From assembly GCF_051900535.1 (NCBI RefSeq), contig NZ_JBHZGI010000008.1, positions 67,080 to 131,079 of the forward strand: a stretch of DNA of 64,000 bases, given 5' to 3'. This stretch comes from Frateuria_A sp051900535. GTDB taxonomy: Bacteria; Pseudomonadota; Gammaproteobacteria; Xanthomonadales; Rhodanobacteraceae. Shown here piece by piece: positions 50,672 through 59,664 of this stretch; positions within the stretch are counted from its first letter, which is position 1; each line of letters opens with the position of its first letter. Below the pieces are notes generated by a model that saw only the letters and a list, made by a program, of their open reading frames with translations, made no database searches and was not told where the DNA came from. Made by a program: the position numbers and the translations under genes.

Positions 50672-52039
50672 TCAGACTTCCCGCGCCAACCCCTCGGCCA
50701 ACCCGACATACCCGCCCGGCGTCAGTTCCAGCAGCCGCTGCTTCGCCTCGCCCGGCAGCGCCAGCCCTTCGATGAAGGTACGCATCGATTCCCGCGTGAT
50801 CCCCTGGCCACGCGTCAGCGCCTTCAACTGCTCGTAGGGCTCCGGCAGTCCATAGCGGCGCATGACCGTCTGCACCGCCTCGGCCAGCACTTCCCAGCTC
50901 GCGTCCAGGTCGGCGGCGAGCCGCTCGGCGTTGACGGTCAGCTTGCCCAGCCCCTTCTGCAGCGATTCGAGCGCCACCAGCGTGTGGCCGAACGCCGTGC
51001 CCAGTGCGCGCAGCACGGTCGAGTCGGTGAGGTCGCGCTGCCAGCGGCTGATCGGCAGCTTCTCGGCGAAATGCCCCAGCAGCGCATTGGCCAGCCCGAA
51101 GTTGCCCTCGGCATTTTCGAAGTCGATCGGGTTGACCTTGTGCGGCATCGTCGAGGAGCCGACCTCGCCGGCCTTCAACGACTGCTTGAAGTAACCCAGC
51201 GAGATGTAGCCCCAGATGTCGCGCGCCAGGTCGATCAGGATGATGTTCGCGCGCCGCACCGCGTCGCAGTACTCGGCCACGCCGTCGTGCGGTTCGATCT
51301 GCGTGGTGTAGGCGTTGTAGTCCAGCCCCAGGCTCTCGACGAAGCGCCGCGAGAACGCGCGCCAGTCCAGCTCGGGATAGGTGATCGCATGGGCGTTGTA
51401 GTTGCCCACCGCGCCGTTGATCTTGCCGGGGATCTCCAAGCCCGCCAGCTGCGCGCGCTGGCGCTGCAGGCGCGCCACCACGTTGGCCAGCTCCTTGCCC
51501 AGCGTGCTCGGCGAGGCGGTCTGGCCGTGCGTGCGCGAGAGCATCGGCAGGCTCGCGTTGGCGTGCGCCATTTCGCGCAGGCGGGCGATGATGCGGTCGA
51601 ACATCGGCAGCAGCACGCCTTCGCGCGCATCGCGCAGCATCAGCGCGTAGGAGAGGTTGTTGATGTCCTCGCTGGTGCAGGCGAAATGCACGAACTCCTT
51701 GGCCTGGGCCAGCGCCGGGTCGGCGCCGATGCGTTCCTTGATGAAATACTCGATCGCCTTGACGTCGTGGTTGGTGGTCGCCTCGATCGTCTTCACGCGC
51801 TCGCCGTCGGTCACGCTGAAATCGCTGGCGATGGCGCGCAGCTGGTCGACCTGGGCGCCGGAGAAGGGCGGCAGTTCGACGATGGCCCCTTCGGCGGCCA
51901 GCGCCAGCAGCCATTCGATTTCCACCTGCACACGCCGGTGCATCAAACCGAATTCGCTGAAGATCGGGCGCAGCGACTCGACTTTGCCGGCGTAACGGCC
52001 ATCCAGCGGCGACAGGGCGGTAAGGGCGTGGGTGGACAT
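50672..52039 (-). CDS. purB: Adenylosuccinate lyase
   Basis: The 455-residue fumarase/aspartase superfamily enzyme cleaves adenylosuccinate and SAICAR in purine synthesis. The N-terminus A-L-T-A-L-S-P-L-D-G-R-Y matches PurB, E-A-T-T-N-H-D-V-K-A-I-E-Y is the family N-T/H block, and G-S-S-T-M-P-H-K-V-N-P is the signature loop. ATG 52039 gives the normal length. The pair of purB and the divergent fumC is a nearby superfamily relative by sequence, not function. Confidence 0.97.
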   Translation of the reverse strand: MSTHALTALSPLDGRYAGKVESLRPIFSEFGLMHRRVQVEIEWLLALAAEGAIVELPPFSGAQVDQLRAIASDFSVTDGERVKTIEATTNHDVKAIEYFIKERIGADPALAQAKEFVHFACTSEDINNLSYALMLRDAREGVLLPMFDRIIARLREMAHANASLPMLSRTHGQTASPSTLGKELANVVARLQRQRAQLAGLEIPGKINGAVGNYNAHAITYPELDWRAFSRRFVESLGLDYNAYTTQIEPHDGVAEYCDAVRRANIILIDLARDIWGYISLGYFKQSLKAGEVGSSTMPHKVNPIDFENAEGNFGLANALLGHFAEKLPISRWQRDLTDSTVLRALGTAFGHTLVALESLQKGLGKLTVNAERLAADLDASWEVLAEAVQTVMRRYGLPEPYEQLKALTRGQGITRESMRTFIEGLALPGEAKQRLLELTPGGYVGLAEGLAREV

Positions 52040-52188
52040 CGGGCAGGTTCCGGCAAGGGAAACGCGGCATTTTACATCCCGCCGGACGCCACGCCGCACC
52101 GGCAGGCGCGGCGTCTTGCTCCATGTCATTGCCATCGGGCCGACAGGGGCGCATCTATAGTCCTTTCGACGACGCACAGGAACCCGCC

Positions 52189-53571
52189 ATGGCCGACTTC
52201 CGCACCGAACACGACAGCATGGGCGAACTCAAGGTCCCCGCCGATGCGCTCTACGGCGCGCAGACCCAGCGCGCGATCGACAACTTCCCGATCTCCGGCC
52301 TCGCGCTGCCGCGCGAGTTCATCCGGGCGCTGGGCCTGATCAAGGTCGCGGCTGCCGCCGCCAACCTGGCGGGGGGGCACCTGAAGAAAGGGCAGGCGGC
52401 GGCGATCCGCAAGGCCGCGCTGGCGGTGGCCGAAGGGCGGTACGACGCCCAGTTCCCGATCGACGTGTTCCAGACCGGCTCGGGCACCAGCACCAACATG
52501 AACGCCAACGAGGTGATCGCCCACCTCGCCGCGCAGGGCGGCGCGAAGGTCCACCCCAACGACCACGTCAATTACGGCCAGAGCTCCAACGACGTCATCC
52601 CCACGGCGATCCACGTCAGCGCCACCCTGGCCACCAGCGAGCGCCTGCTGCCCGCGCTGAAGCACTTGAAGAAGACCATCGACAAGCGCGCCCGCGAACT
52701 GAGGAACGTGCCCAAAACCGGCCGCACCCACCTGATGGACGCGATGCCGGTGACCTTCGGCCAGGAACTGTCCGGCTGGTCGGCGCAGATCGGTTCGGCC
52801 ATCGAGCGCATCGAGGACGCGCTCAAGCGCATGCGCCGCCTGCCGCAGGGCGGCACCGCCGTGGGTACCGGCATCAACGCCGATCCAAGGTTCGGCCCGG
52901 CAGTGGCGCGCGAGCTGAAGACGCTGACCGGCGTGCGCTTCGAGTCGGCAGAGAACTTCTTCGAAGGCATGGCCTCGCAGGACGCGGCGGTCGAGCTTTC
53001 CGGTGCGCTGAAGACGCTGGCGGTGGCGCTGATGAAGATCGCCAACGACCTGCGCTGGATGAACTCCGGTCCCCTTGCCGGCCTGGGCGAAATCGAACTG
53101 CCCGCGCTGCAGCCGGGCTCCTCGATCATGCCCGGCAAGGTCAACCCCGTGATCCCGGAAGCCACCGCCATGGTCGCAGCCCAGGTCATCGGCAACGATG
53201 CGGCGATTACCATCGGCGGCCAGTCCGGCAACTTCCAGCTCAACGTGATGTTGCCGATGATCGCCTACAACCTGCTGCAGTCGATCGACATCCTGGGCAA
53301 CGTCACCCGCCTGCTCGCCGACAAGGCCATTGCCGGCTTCAAGGTCAACCGCGAGCGGGTGAACCAGGCGCTGGCGATGAACCCGATCCTGGTCACCGCG
53401 CTCAACCCGGTGATCGGCTACGAGAAGGGCGCCGCCACCGCCAAACAGGCCTACAAGGAGAAGCGCCCGATCATGGACGTGGCGCTGGAAACCACCGGTC
53501 TTTCGAAGGACGAGCTCAAGAAGCTGCTCGATCCCACCGCGCTCACCCGCGGCGGCATCCACGGCGACTAG
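52189..53571 (+). CDS. fumC: Class II fumarate hydratase
   Basis: The 460-residue iron-independent fumarase converts fumarate to malate. Seen are D-S-M-G-E-L-K-V-P near the start, S-G-T-S-T-N-M-N-A-N-E-V, G-R-T-H-L-M-D-A-M-P-V-T and the signature loop G-S-S-I-M-P-G-K-V-N-P. Class II form together with acnA suggests a TCA cycle with an oxygen-robust fumarase. ATG 52189 by homology, with AGGAAC upstream. A 22-bp perfect palindrome follows downstream. Confidence 0.97.
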   Translation: MADFRTEHDSMGELKVPADALYGAQTQRAIDNFPISGLALPREFIRALGLIKVAAAAANLAGGHLKKGQAAAIRKAALAVAEGRYDAQFPIDVFQTGSGTSTNMNANEVIAHLAAQGGAKVHPNDHVNYGQSSNDVIPTAIHVSATLATSERLLPALKHLKKTIDKRARELRNVPKTGRTHLMDAMPVTFGQELSGWSAQIGSAIERIEDALKRMRRLPQGGTAVGTGINADPRFGPAVARELKTLTGVRFESAENFFEGMASQDAAVELSGALKTLAVALMKIANDLRWMNSGPLAGLGEIELPALQPGSSIMPGKVNPVIPEATAMVAAQVIGNDAAITIGGQSGNFQLNVMLPMIAYNLLQSIDILGNVTRLLADKAIAGFKVNRERVNQALAMNPILVTALNPVIGYEKGAATAKQAYKEKRPIMDVALETTGLSKDELKKLLDPTALTRGGIHGD

Positions 53572-53649
53572 CTGCGCTCGAAGGTGAGCCGCTCAGCCAA
53601 GGACCAGCGCCGGCGGGCGGCCGCGGGGCACATGCGTCACCCCGGAGAA

Positions 53650-53671
53650 GGGGCGGCCGCGCGGCCGCCCC
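53650..53671. terminator. 22-bp perfect palindrome between convergent genes
   Basis: GGGGCGGCCGC (53650-53660) is directly followed by its exact complement GCGGCCGCCCC (53661-53671), between convergent fumC and the exported propeller gene. Folding needs a few unpaired bases at the tip. No T tract. Confidence 0.5.
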
Positions 53672-53682
53672 GTCGAACGGTT

Positions 53683-54768
53683 TCAAGGATGGAACCACGC
53701 GTGCTTGTCCGCGGTGCCGTTGGTGACGTTCCTCCGCGTGTTATTACGCAGGTCGATGATCTGCAGCCAGCGGTCGTCGCCCACCTGGTCCACCAGCAGT
53801 CGCGTGCTGTCCCACGACCAGTCCGCGATCGCCGTATAGGTGAGCACGTCCGGGCTCGCGTTGGTCAACACGCGCAGATGACTCCCGTCGGGGTGCACCA
53901 CGTACACGTTCGTGTAGTACGGGGAGTGATTCGTTTCGGTCTTGAGGAAGGCGACCTTTCTGCCATCCGGTGAGTACAGCGGGTCGAAGCCGCTGCTTGG
54001 GAGTGGCGTGAGCGTATTGGTTGCGAAGTCCAGCACCTGCAAGGGATTGCCGCTGTACACCCCATGCTGGTTGTCCGGTGCGATGGTCAGGTCGCGTTCG
54101 TACGAGTTGTCGAACACGTGCGCGGCGAGCTTGACGGCGTATCCGGTGGAAACGTTGACCCGGTAGACCGTCGAAAACCACGTGATGGGTTCCAGCCCAC
54201 CCTCATCGCCCGAGGCCTCGATCAGGACGCCGTTGCCGCTGGGAGTCCATCGGAACAGGTTGAGCGGGTAACTCCTTCCCTGTCCGGACTCCCTCGGTGG
54301 GCAGAAGACGATGTGCTCCTGCGTGCCATCGCCGTGGACGGTGCCGAGGCAATTCCCGCTGACAAAGGCGATGATGCCGTTCGGTCCCCACAAGGGTTTG
54401 GTGTGAGGGCGGTCGCCAGTGGTGAGCTTGCGCGGCGAGCTTCCTTGCCGATTGGCCACGTACAACTGTGAGCCGTAGTACGGGCTGGTCTGGGCGCCGG
54501 CCTCCACCTCGTACACGACCGACGATCCGGCGGGCGACCAACTGGCGCCATAGATGTCAGCGCCATAGGTCACCGGGACCAGCACGGCCAGATCTTGCCC
54601 GGAAGGCTTCACGCGATAGAGCTGGGTGCCATGGGCGCCATCGATCGCCCGGTTGATCGTGCGCGTGAAGAGGATCGAAGCGGTGGAGCTCTGCGCGAAG
54701 GCAGCAGACGCGCTCAGGGCAGTGAGCAGGAGTGCGCAGATGGAGCCGGCAAGCTTGTTGGTTTTCAT
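53683..54768 (-). CDS. Exported TolB-like beta-propeller protein, copy 1
   Basis: The 361-residue protein has a signal peptide (MKTNKLAGSICALLLTALSA, cut near A-F-A-Q). The rest has WD40-like/PD40 blades, each ending in patterns like W-S-P-A-G-S-S-V-V-Y, Y-S-P-D-G-R-K-V-A-F and W-S-W-D-S-T-R-L-L-V, a six-bladed periplasmic propeller. It has 2 Cys pairs in the middle. A near-twin lies immediately upstream at 54920-55990. No tol-pal genes are nearby, so this is not TolB itself. Function unknown. Confidence 0.82.
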   Translation of the reverse strand: MKTNKLAGSICALLLTALSASAAFAQSSTASILFTRTINRAIDGAHGTQLYRVKPSGQDLAVLVPVTYGADIYGASWSPAGSSVVYEVEAGAQTSPYYGSQLYVANRQGSSPRKLTTGDRPHTKPLWGPNGIIAFVSGNCLGTVHGDGTQEHIVFCPPRESGQGRSYPLNLFRWTPSGNGVLIEASGDEGGLEPITWFSTVYRVNVSTGYAVKLAAHVFDNSYERDLTIAPDNQHGVYSGNPLQVLDFATNTLTPLPSSGFDPLYSPDGRKVAFLKTETNHSPYYTNVYVVHPDGSHLRVLTNASPDVLTYTAIADWSWDSTRLLVDQVGDDRWLQIIDLRNNTRRNVTNGTADKHAWFHP

Positions 54769-54919
54769 GGAGTGATACTCCCTGACGGTAGTCCCCCTGA
54801 TTCGGGATCGCGCGGTCGGGACCCACCTGCACACGCAGGCGCCCCTGATTCGGCTCGATCGTTACGGGTGTTCCGGCAAAGCGGTTTGGGGCGACCGCGG
54901 GGCCACCCCTTGGGGCGGC

Positions 54920-55990
54920 TTACGGATGGAACCAGGCGTGCTCGTCCGCGACGCCGTTGGTGACGTTCCTGGACGTCTTGTTGCGCAGGTCGATCATCCG
55001 CACCCACTGGTTGTTGCCGACCTGGTTGAACAACAGGCGCGTGCCATCGGGCGACCAGTCGGAAATCGAATTGTTGTAGACGTCGGGATTCGTGGTCTGG
55101 GCAGGCGCCCGGTGAACGTTGGTTCCATCGGCCCGCATGACGTAGATGCGCGACGTCTTGATATCGGTTTCGTAGCGGAGAAACGCGATCTTTGCGCCAT
55201 CTGGTGAGTAGACCGGATTTGCGCCATCGGTCGAGAGCGGCGTCAGCGTGTTGGTCGTCAAGTTGATGGCTTGCATCGTCGGACCGCCGCCGTACACGCC
55301 ATGTACCCCGTCAGGCGAGATCGCCAGGTCCCTTTCGCCTCCGTCGAACACCTGCGAGGTGAGCTTGACAGCCGCGCCGGTGGAAACGTTGACCCGGTAG
55401 ATCTCCGAATACCACTTTTCCGGTTCGAGCCCCCCTTCGTTCGCTTCGGCGGTCAGCAGAACGCCGTTCCCGCTTGTTGTCCATCGCAACACCTTCACCC
55501 CGATGCTCCATGACTCGCCCGGCACGCCGACCGGGCAGAACACGATGTGCTGGTCGGTGCCATCGCCGCGGACGGTCGCGAGACACTGGCCATGGCCTTT
55601 GCGGGTGACGAAGGCAATGACGCCCTTGGGTCCCCACAAGGGGTGGGAGTGCTCGCCGTCCCCTGTGGTGAGCTGGCGCGGCGTTCCGCCCTGCCGATTG
55701 ACCACGTAGAGCTGCCAGCCGCTGTAGCCTGCCTCGAACACGACGGAACTGCCGCCCGGCGACCAACTGGGGTTCAGGATGTCCACCCCGTAGGTGACGG
55801 GCACCAGTGTCGTCAGGTCCTGGCCCGACGGCTGCACGCGGTAGAGCTGGCTCCCATGGGCGCCATCGAAGCGGTAAATCGGCCGGGTGACGAGGATCGA
55901 GGCGGTGGAGGTCTGCGCAGCAGCGGTTGTCGCGCCCAGGGCAGTGAGCAGGAGTGCACAGATGGAGCCGGCAAGCTTGTTGTTTTTCAT
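54920..55990 (-). CDS. Exported TolB-like beta-propeller protein, copy 2
   Basis: The 356-residue protein is a paralogue of the neighbour: its signal peptide (MKNNKLAGSICALLLTALGA) differs at few positions, and blades such as W-S-P-G-G-S-S-V-V-F, Y-S-P-D-G-A-K-I-A-F, W-S-P-D-G-T-R-L-L-F and the C-terminal V-T-N-G-V-A-D-E-H-A-W-F-H-P correspond one for one. The leader DNA (RBS AGGGAG, then the stretch up to ~115 bp upstream) is also shared. The pair is a tandem duplication. The role is unknown. Confidence 0.82.
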   Translation of the reverse strand: MKNNKLAGSICALLLTALGATTAAAQTSTASILVTRPIYRFDGAHGSQLYRVQPSGQDLTTLVPVTYGVDILNPSWSPGGSSVVFEAGYSGWQLYVVNRQGGTPRQLTTGDGEHSHPLWGPKGVIAFVTRKGHGQCLATVRGDGTDQHIVFCPVGVPGESWSIGVKVLRWTTSGNGVLLTAEANEGGLEPEKWYSEIYRVNVSTGAAVKLTSQVFDGGERDLAISPDGVHGVYGGGPTMQAINLTTNTLTPLSTDGANPVYSPDGAKIAFLRYETDIKTSRIYVMRADGTNVHRAPAQTTNPDVYNNSISDWSPDGTRLLFNQVGNNQWVRMIDLRNKTSRNVTNGVADEHAWFHP

Positions 55991-56358
55991 GGGTGATGCT
56001 CCCTTGCGGTAGTCCCCCTGATTTCGGCTCGTGCGGTCTGTCCGGCCCGCTCGGATGCGGGCTCCCCTGTTGGGCTCGATCGCCACGGGTGTTCTGGCGG
56101 CGCGGAATAATGCTTCAGTTTTCGTGAGCGTTTTGCGTACGTTCATGTTGAGTTCGCTGTCTCGACAGCTTTTCGCCACACGCAGGCCGGCCGGCGGGAG
56201 GCGTGGCCCCCGAACCGGATGGGCAAATCGTGGTGTGCCGGGAGATCTGCCGGCTCGCTGGCGCGCATCACGCGCGGCGGTAGACCGCCGTCACGCGAAG
56301 CTTTCGATGACAGCGATCGCCATGGCAGGAGCGGCCGACGGCCACCCGGGGGCGGCGC
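55991..56358. other. 368-bp intergenic region
   Basis: Bases 55991-56105 repeat the leader of the downstream twin (54769-54885). From 56106 to about 56170 the DNA is more AT-rich (TTCAGTTTTCGTGAGCG) and may hold the promoter of the propeller genes. Beyond that I see no gene: frames on both strands look like chance GC-rich translation. Confidence 0.5.
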
Positions 56359-57663
56359 TCATCGACCCTGGGCGATCGTGCGATCACCCTTGCGCTCGCC
56401 CGGCGCCAACTGCCAGCCCGGTGCAAGCTTCATCGTCCAGCCCTGGCCGCGCAGCGTGTCGCTGGTCGTGTCGCTCGCGGGCGCCGCCACGGTCAGCAGC
56501 GTCCAGTCCGGGTCCATCAACGCGCCGCCATCGACCTCGATCGATCCCCAGTCATCGATCACCTGCATGGTCGGGTAGACCGTCCCCGCATCCCCGAGCG
56601 GCATCAGGTTGCTCGGGTTGAACTGCACCTTCATATGCTTGAGCGGCAGCTTCAGCACCGGCCCGGTCACCAGTTGCGCCGTGTACTTCGCTGCCTGCCG
56701 TGCCCGTGCCGCGGCCCGCGCGCGTTCGCTGGCGAGCAGGGCAGGGCCGTCGTAGCGCGCGGCCAGCTTCGCCACATCCGGCTTGGCCGCCATGTCGACA
56801 TGCAATGCCTCGGCCAGCATGCCCGCGGGTGATCCGCCCTTGACGATCGCCTTGCGCCAGCCGGGCCGGTAGCGGTCCAGCAGCATCCCGTACGCCGGCC
56901 CGCTCGGGTACGCGAACGAGCGCGCGAAGGTCGCATCGTTCTTCGGATGCCAGGTGAGGTCCCAGTGCGCCATCGCGACCTGTTCGGCCGGCGTGCGATT
57001 GCCGACCATCACGCCGGTGTACTCGGCCAGGCCTTCGTTGCGTTCGAGCGCGGTCTCGGCCTGCTCGGCCTCGGGAAACTTCTGGTAGCGCGCGGCGCGG
57101 AAGGCCAGCGCATCGGCGGCCCGCGCCCGGCGTTCCGCATCGGTCTTGGCCGCCAGGGCGGCATCCAGCGCGCGCCACTCCAGTTGCACCGTGTAGCGGC
57201 CTTCCAGCGTGTCCATGTGCGGGCTGTCGCGACCGTCCAGGGGCAGCCCCAGGCTGGCCTGGATCCGGTGGAACGCTTCGTGCGCCATCACCGTGTGACG
57301 CTGCGCCGGGTCTTCCTTGAGCGGCCACAGCATCTCGGTCCAGCGCACGCCGGCCCACGGCACCGCGGTATTGGCGATGGCCTGGTCCGCCGGCAACTGG
57401 CCCACGTAGACGCCGCCTTCGGCGCGGAGCCGACCCTCGGCATCCGCCTGGTTGGCCACCACCCGGCGCGTGACCGGGTCCACCAGCAGCGTGGGGCCGC
57501 ACAGCGACTTGCCCCACAGGCGGCCGGCGTCCGCGTGGCAAAGCTGCGCGGCTTCCTGGAGATAGCGGCCGGCGAGGGCGGGATCGATGGCCGGCGCATC
57601 GGCACCTATCGCAAAGGGCGCCAGCACCAGCACCAACGAGGGCAGAGCGGAACGAAGCAACAT
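56359..57663 (-). CDS. Exported putative zincin metallopeptidase
   Basis: The 434-residue protein has a signal peptide (MLLRSALPSLVLVLAPFAIG, cut near A-D-A). It carries a gluzincin-like motif, V-M-A-H-E-A-F-H-R (His128, Glu129, His132), and 78 residues later N-E-G-L-A-E-Y, where a Glu could be the third zinc ligand. The C-terminal third is beta-rich. I do not recognise a named family, so peptidase activity is inferred. It is periplasmic or secreted. Divergent from hutU. Confidence 0.68.
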   Translation of the reverse strand: MLLRSALPSLVLVLAPFAIGADAPAIDPALAGRYLQEAAQLCHADAGRLWGKSLCGPTLLVDPVTRRVVANQADAEGRLRAEGGVYVGQLPADQAIANTAVPWAGVRWTEMLWPLKEDPAQRHTVMAHEAFHRIQASLGLPLDGRDSPHMDTLEGRYTVQLEWRALDAALAAKTDAERRARAADALAFRAARYQKFPEAEQAETALERNEGLAEYTGVMVGNRTPAEQVAMAHWDLTWHPKNDATFARSFAYPSGPAYGMLLDRYRPGWRKAIVKGGSPAGMLAEALHVDMAAKPDVAKLAARYDGPALLASERARAAARARQAAKYTAQLVTGPVLKLPLKHMKVQFNPSNLMPLGDAGTVYPTMQVIDDWGSIEVDGGALMDPDWTLLTVAAPASDTTSDTLRGQGWTMKLAPGWQLAPGERKGDRTIAQGR

Positions 57664-57814
57664 GCGCGTCTCCCGGGCAAAAACGATCGGCAGCCTGCCG
57701 GCCGAGTCTAGCGCCGCGCCCGCCTCGCACCCCCTGCCGGCGGTCACCCCTTCGACCGGAAAGCCAGCCGCCACCCGCTGGCTATACTCGACCATCTGCC
57801 TCAAGGAGCCGGCC

Positions 57815-59485
57815 ATGAACGCCCCCACCCGCATCGACACCACCCGCACCATCCGCGCCCCGCGCGGCAGCGAGCTGACCTGCAAGAGCTGGCTCACCGA
57901 GGCGCCGTACCGGATGATCCAGAACAACCTCGACCCCGAGGTGGCGGAAAACCCGGCGGAGCTGGTGGTCTACGGCGGCATCGGTCGCGCCGCGCGCAAC
58001 TGGGAATGCTTCGACGCCATCCTGCGCTCCCTGCGCGAGCTCAACGACGACGAAACCTTGCTGGTGCAGTCCGGCAAGCCGGTCGGCGTGTTCCCGACCC
58101 ACCCGGACGCCCCGCGCGTGCTCATCGCCAACTCCAACCTGGTGCCGGCCTGGGCCAACTGGGAGCACTTCAACGAGCTCGATAAGAAGGGCCTGATGAT
58201 GTACGGCCAGATGACGGCCGGCAGCTGGATCTACATCGGCTCGCAGGGCATCGTGCAGGGCACCTACGAGACCTTCGTGGAGATGGGCCGCCAGCACTAC
58301 CACGGCAGCCTCAAGGGCAAGTGGATCCTCACCGCGGGCTTAGGGGGCATGGGCGGCGCGCAGCCGCTGGCCGCGAGCCTGGCCGGCGCCTGCTCGCTCA
58401 CCATCGAATGCCAGCAGAGCCGCATCGACTTCCGCCTGAAGACCCGCTACGTCGACGAGCAGGCCACCGACCTGGACGACGCGCTGGCGCGCATCGAGAA
58501 GTACACGAAAGCCGGCGAAGCCAAATCCATCGCGCTGCTCGGCAACGCCGCCGAAGTGCTGCCCGAGCTGGTGCGCCGCGGCATGCGCCCCGACGCCGTC
58601 ACCGACCAGACCAGCGCGCACGACCCAGTCAACGGCTACCTGCCGCTCGGCTGGACGGTGGAGGAGTGGTTCGAGCGCCGCAAGAGCGACCCCAACGGCA
58701 CCCGCGACGCCGCCAAGCGCTCGATGAAGCAGCACGTGGAAGCCATGCTCGCTTTCCACGAGAAGGGCATCCCCACCTTCGACTACGGCAACAACATCCG
58801 GCAGATGGCCAAGGATGAGGGCTGCGAGAACGCCTTTGCCTTTCCGGGGTTCGTGCCTGCCTTCGTGCGGCCGCTGTTCTGCCGCGGCATCGGGCCGTTC
58901 CGCTGGGTGGCGCTCTCGGGGGATCCGGAGGACATCTACAAGACCGACCAGAAGGTCAAGGAACTGATCCCCGACGATGAGCACCTGCACAACTGGCTGG
59001 ACATGGCCGAGCAGCGCATCAGCTTCCAGGGGTTACCGGCGCGGATCTGCTGGGTGGGGCTGGGGCAGCGGCACAAGCTGGGGTTGGCGTTCAATGAGAT
59101 GGTGCGGAAGGGGGAGTTGAAGGCGCCGGTAGTTATTGGGCGGGATCATCTGGATTCGGGCTCGGTCGCCAGCCCGAATCGGGAGACCGAGGCGATGAAG
59201 GATGGGAGTGATGCGGTGTCGGATTGGCCGTTGCTCAATGCATTGTTGAACGTGGCGGGCGGGGCGACTTGGGTGTCGCTGCATCACGGCGGCGGCGTGG
59301 GGATGGGTTACAGCCAGCACTCGGGCGTGGTGATCGTGTGTGATGGCAGCGAGGCGGCGGATAAGCGAATTGCGCGGGTGCTTTGGAATGACCCGGGGAC
59401 CGGGGTGATGCGGCATGCGGATGCGGGGTATGACATCGCGGTCGAGTGCGCGAGGGAACAGCACTTGAAGCTACCGATGATCTGA
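57815..59485 (+). CDS. hutU: Urocanate hydratase
   Basis: The 556-residue NAD-dependent enzyme makes imidazolonepropionate from urocanate in histidine degradation. G-G-I-G-R-A-A-R-N-W near residue 54, G-L-G-G-M-G-G-A-Q-P NAD loop, D-Y-G-N-N-I-R and the active-site Cys region F-V-R-P-L-F-C-R-G-I-G are all present. No hutH, hutI or hutC is in the window, so it stands apart from the pathway. ATG 57815 has AAGGAG upstream and TATACT at 57783. A terminator with T-run follows. Confidence 0.96.
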   Translation: MNAPTRIDTTRTIRAPRGSELTCKSWLTEAPYRMIQNNLDPEVAENPAELVVYGGIGRAARNWECFDAILRSLRELNDDETLLVQSGKPVGVFPTHPDAPRVLIANSNLVPAWANWEHFNELDKKGLMMYGQMTAGSWIYIGSQGIVQGTYETFVEMGRQHYHGSLKGKWILTAGLGGMGGAQPLAASLAGACSLTIECQQSRIDFRLKTRYVDEQATDLDDALARIEKYTKAGEAKSIALLGNAAEVLPELVRRGMRPDAVTDQTSAHDPVNGYLPLGWTVEEWFERRKSDPNGTRDAAKRSMKQHVEAMLAFHEKGIPTFDYGNNIRQMAKDEGCENAFAFPGFVPAFVRPLFCRGIGPFRWVALSGDPEDIYKTDQKVKELIPDDEHLHNWLDMAEQRISFQGLPARICWVGLGQRHKLGLAFNEMVRKGELKAPVVIGRDHLDSGSVASPNRETEAMKDGSDAVSDWPLLNALLNVAGGATWVSLHHGGGVGMGYSQHSGVVIVCDGSEAADKRIARVLWNDPGTGVMRHADAGYDIAVECAREQHLKLPMI

Positions 59486-59492
59486 GGCCAAG

Positions 59493-59530
59493 AAGAAAGG
59501 GCGGGGCGAAGCACTTGCCTTTCTTTTTTT
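59493..59530 (+). terminator. Rho-independent terminator after hutU
   Basis: AAGAAAGG (59493-59500) pairs with CCTTTCTT (59518-59525) over a 17-nt loop and runs into seven T (59524-59530). It marks the end of hutU and the left edge of the low-GC segment. Confidence 0.75.
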
Positions 59531-59664
59531 ATGAGCATCGTGGTTGCGCGTGATCCAACCAACGGGGAGTAGCGAGGCGTATCGTGAGCTTCTGACCGGG
59601 TTTAATCGCTGGCCTTTTCGCGCTCATCGGATATATGCGCTATGGGGCATAAATAAGGACGGAT

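Noticed and set aside
53683..55990. tolB of the Tol-Pal system
   Set aside because: Propeller repeats only; no TolB N-terminal domain, no tolQRA or pal nearby, and two tandem copies.
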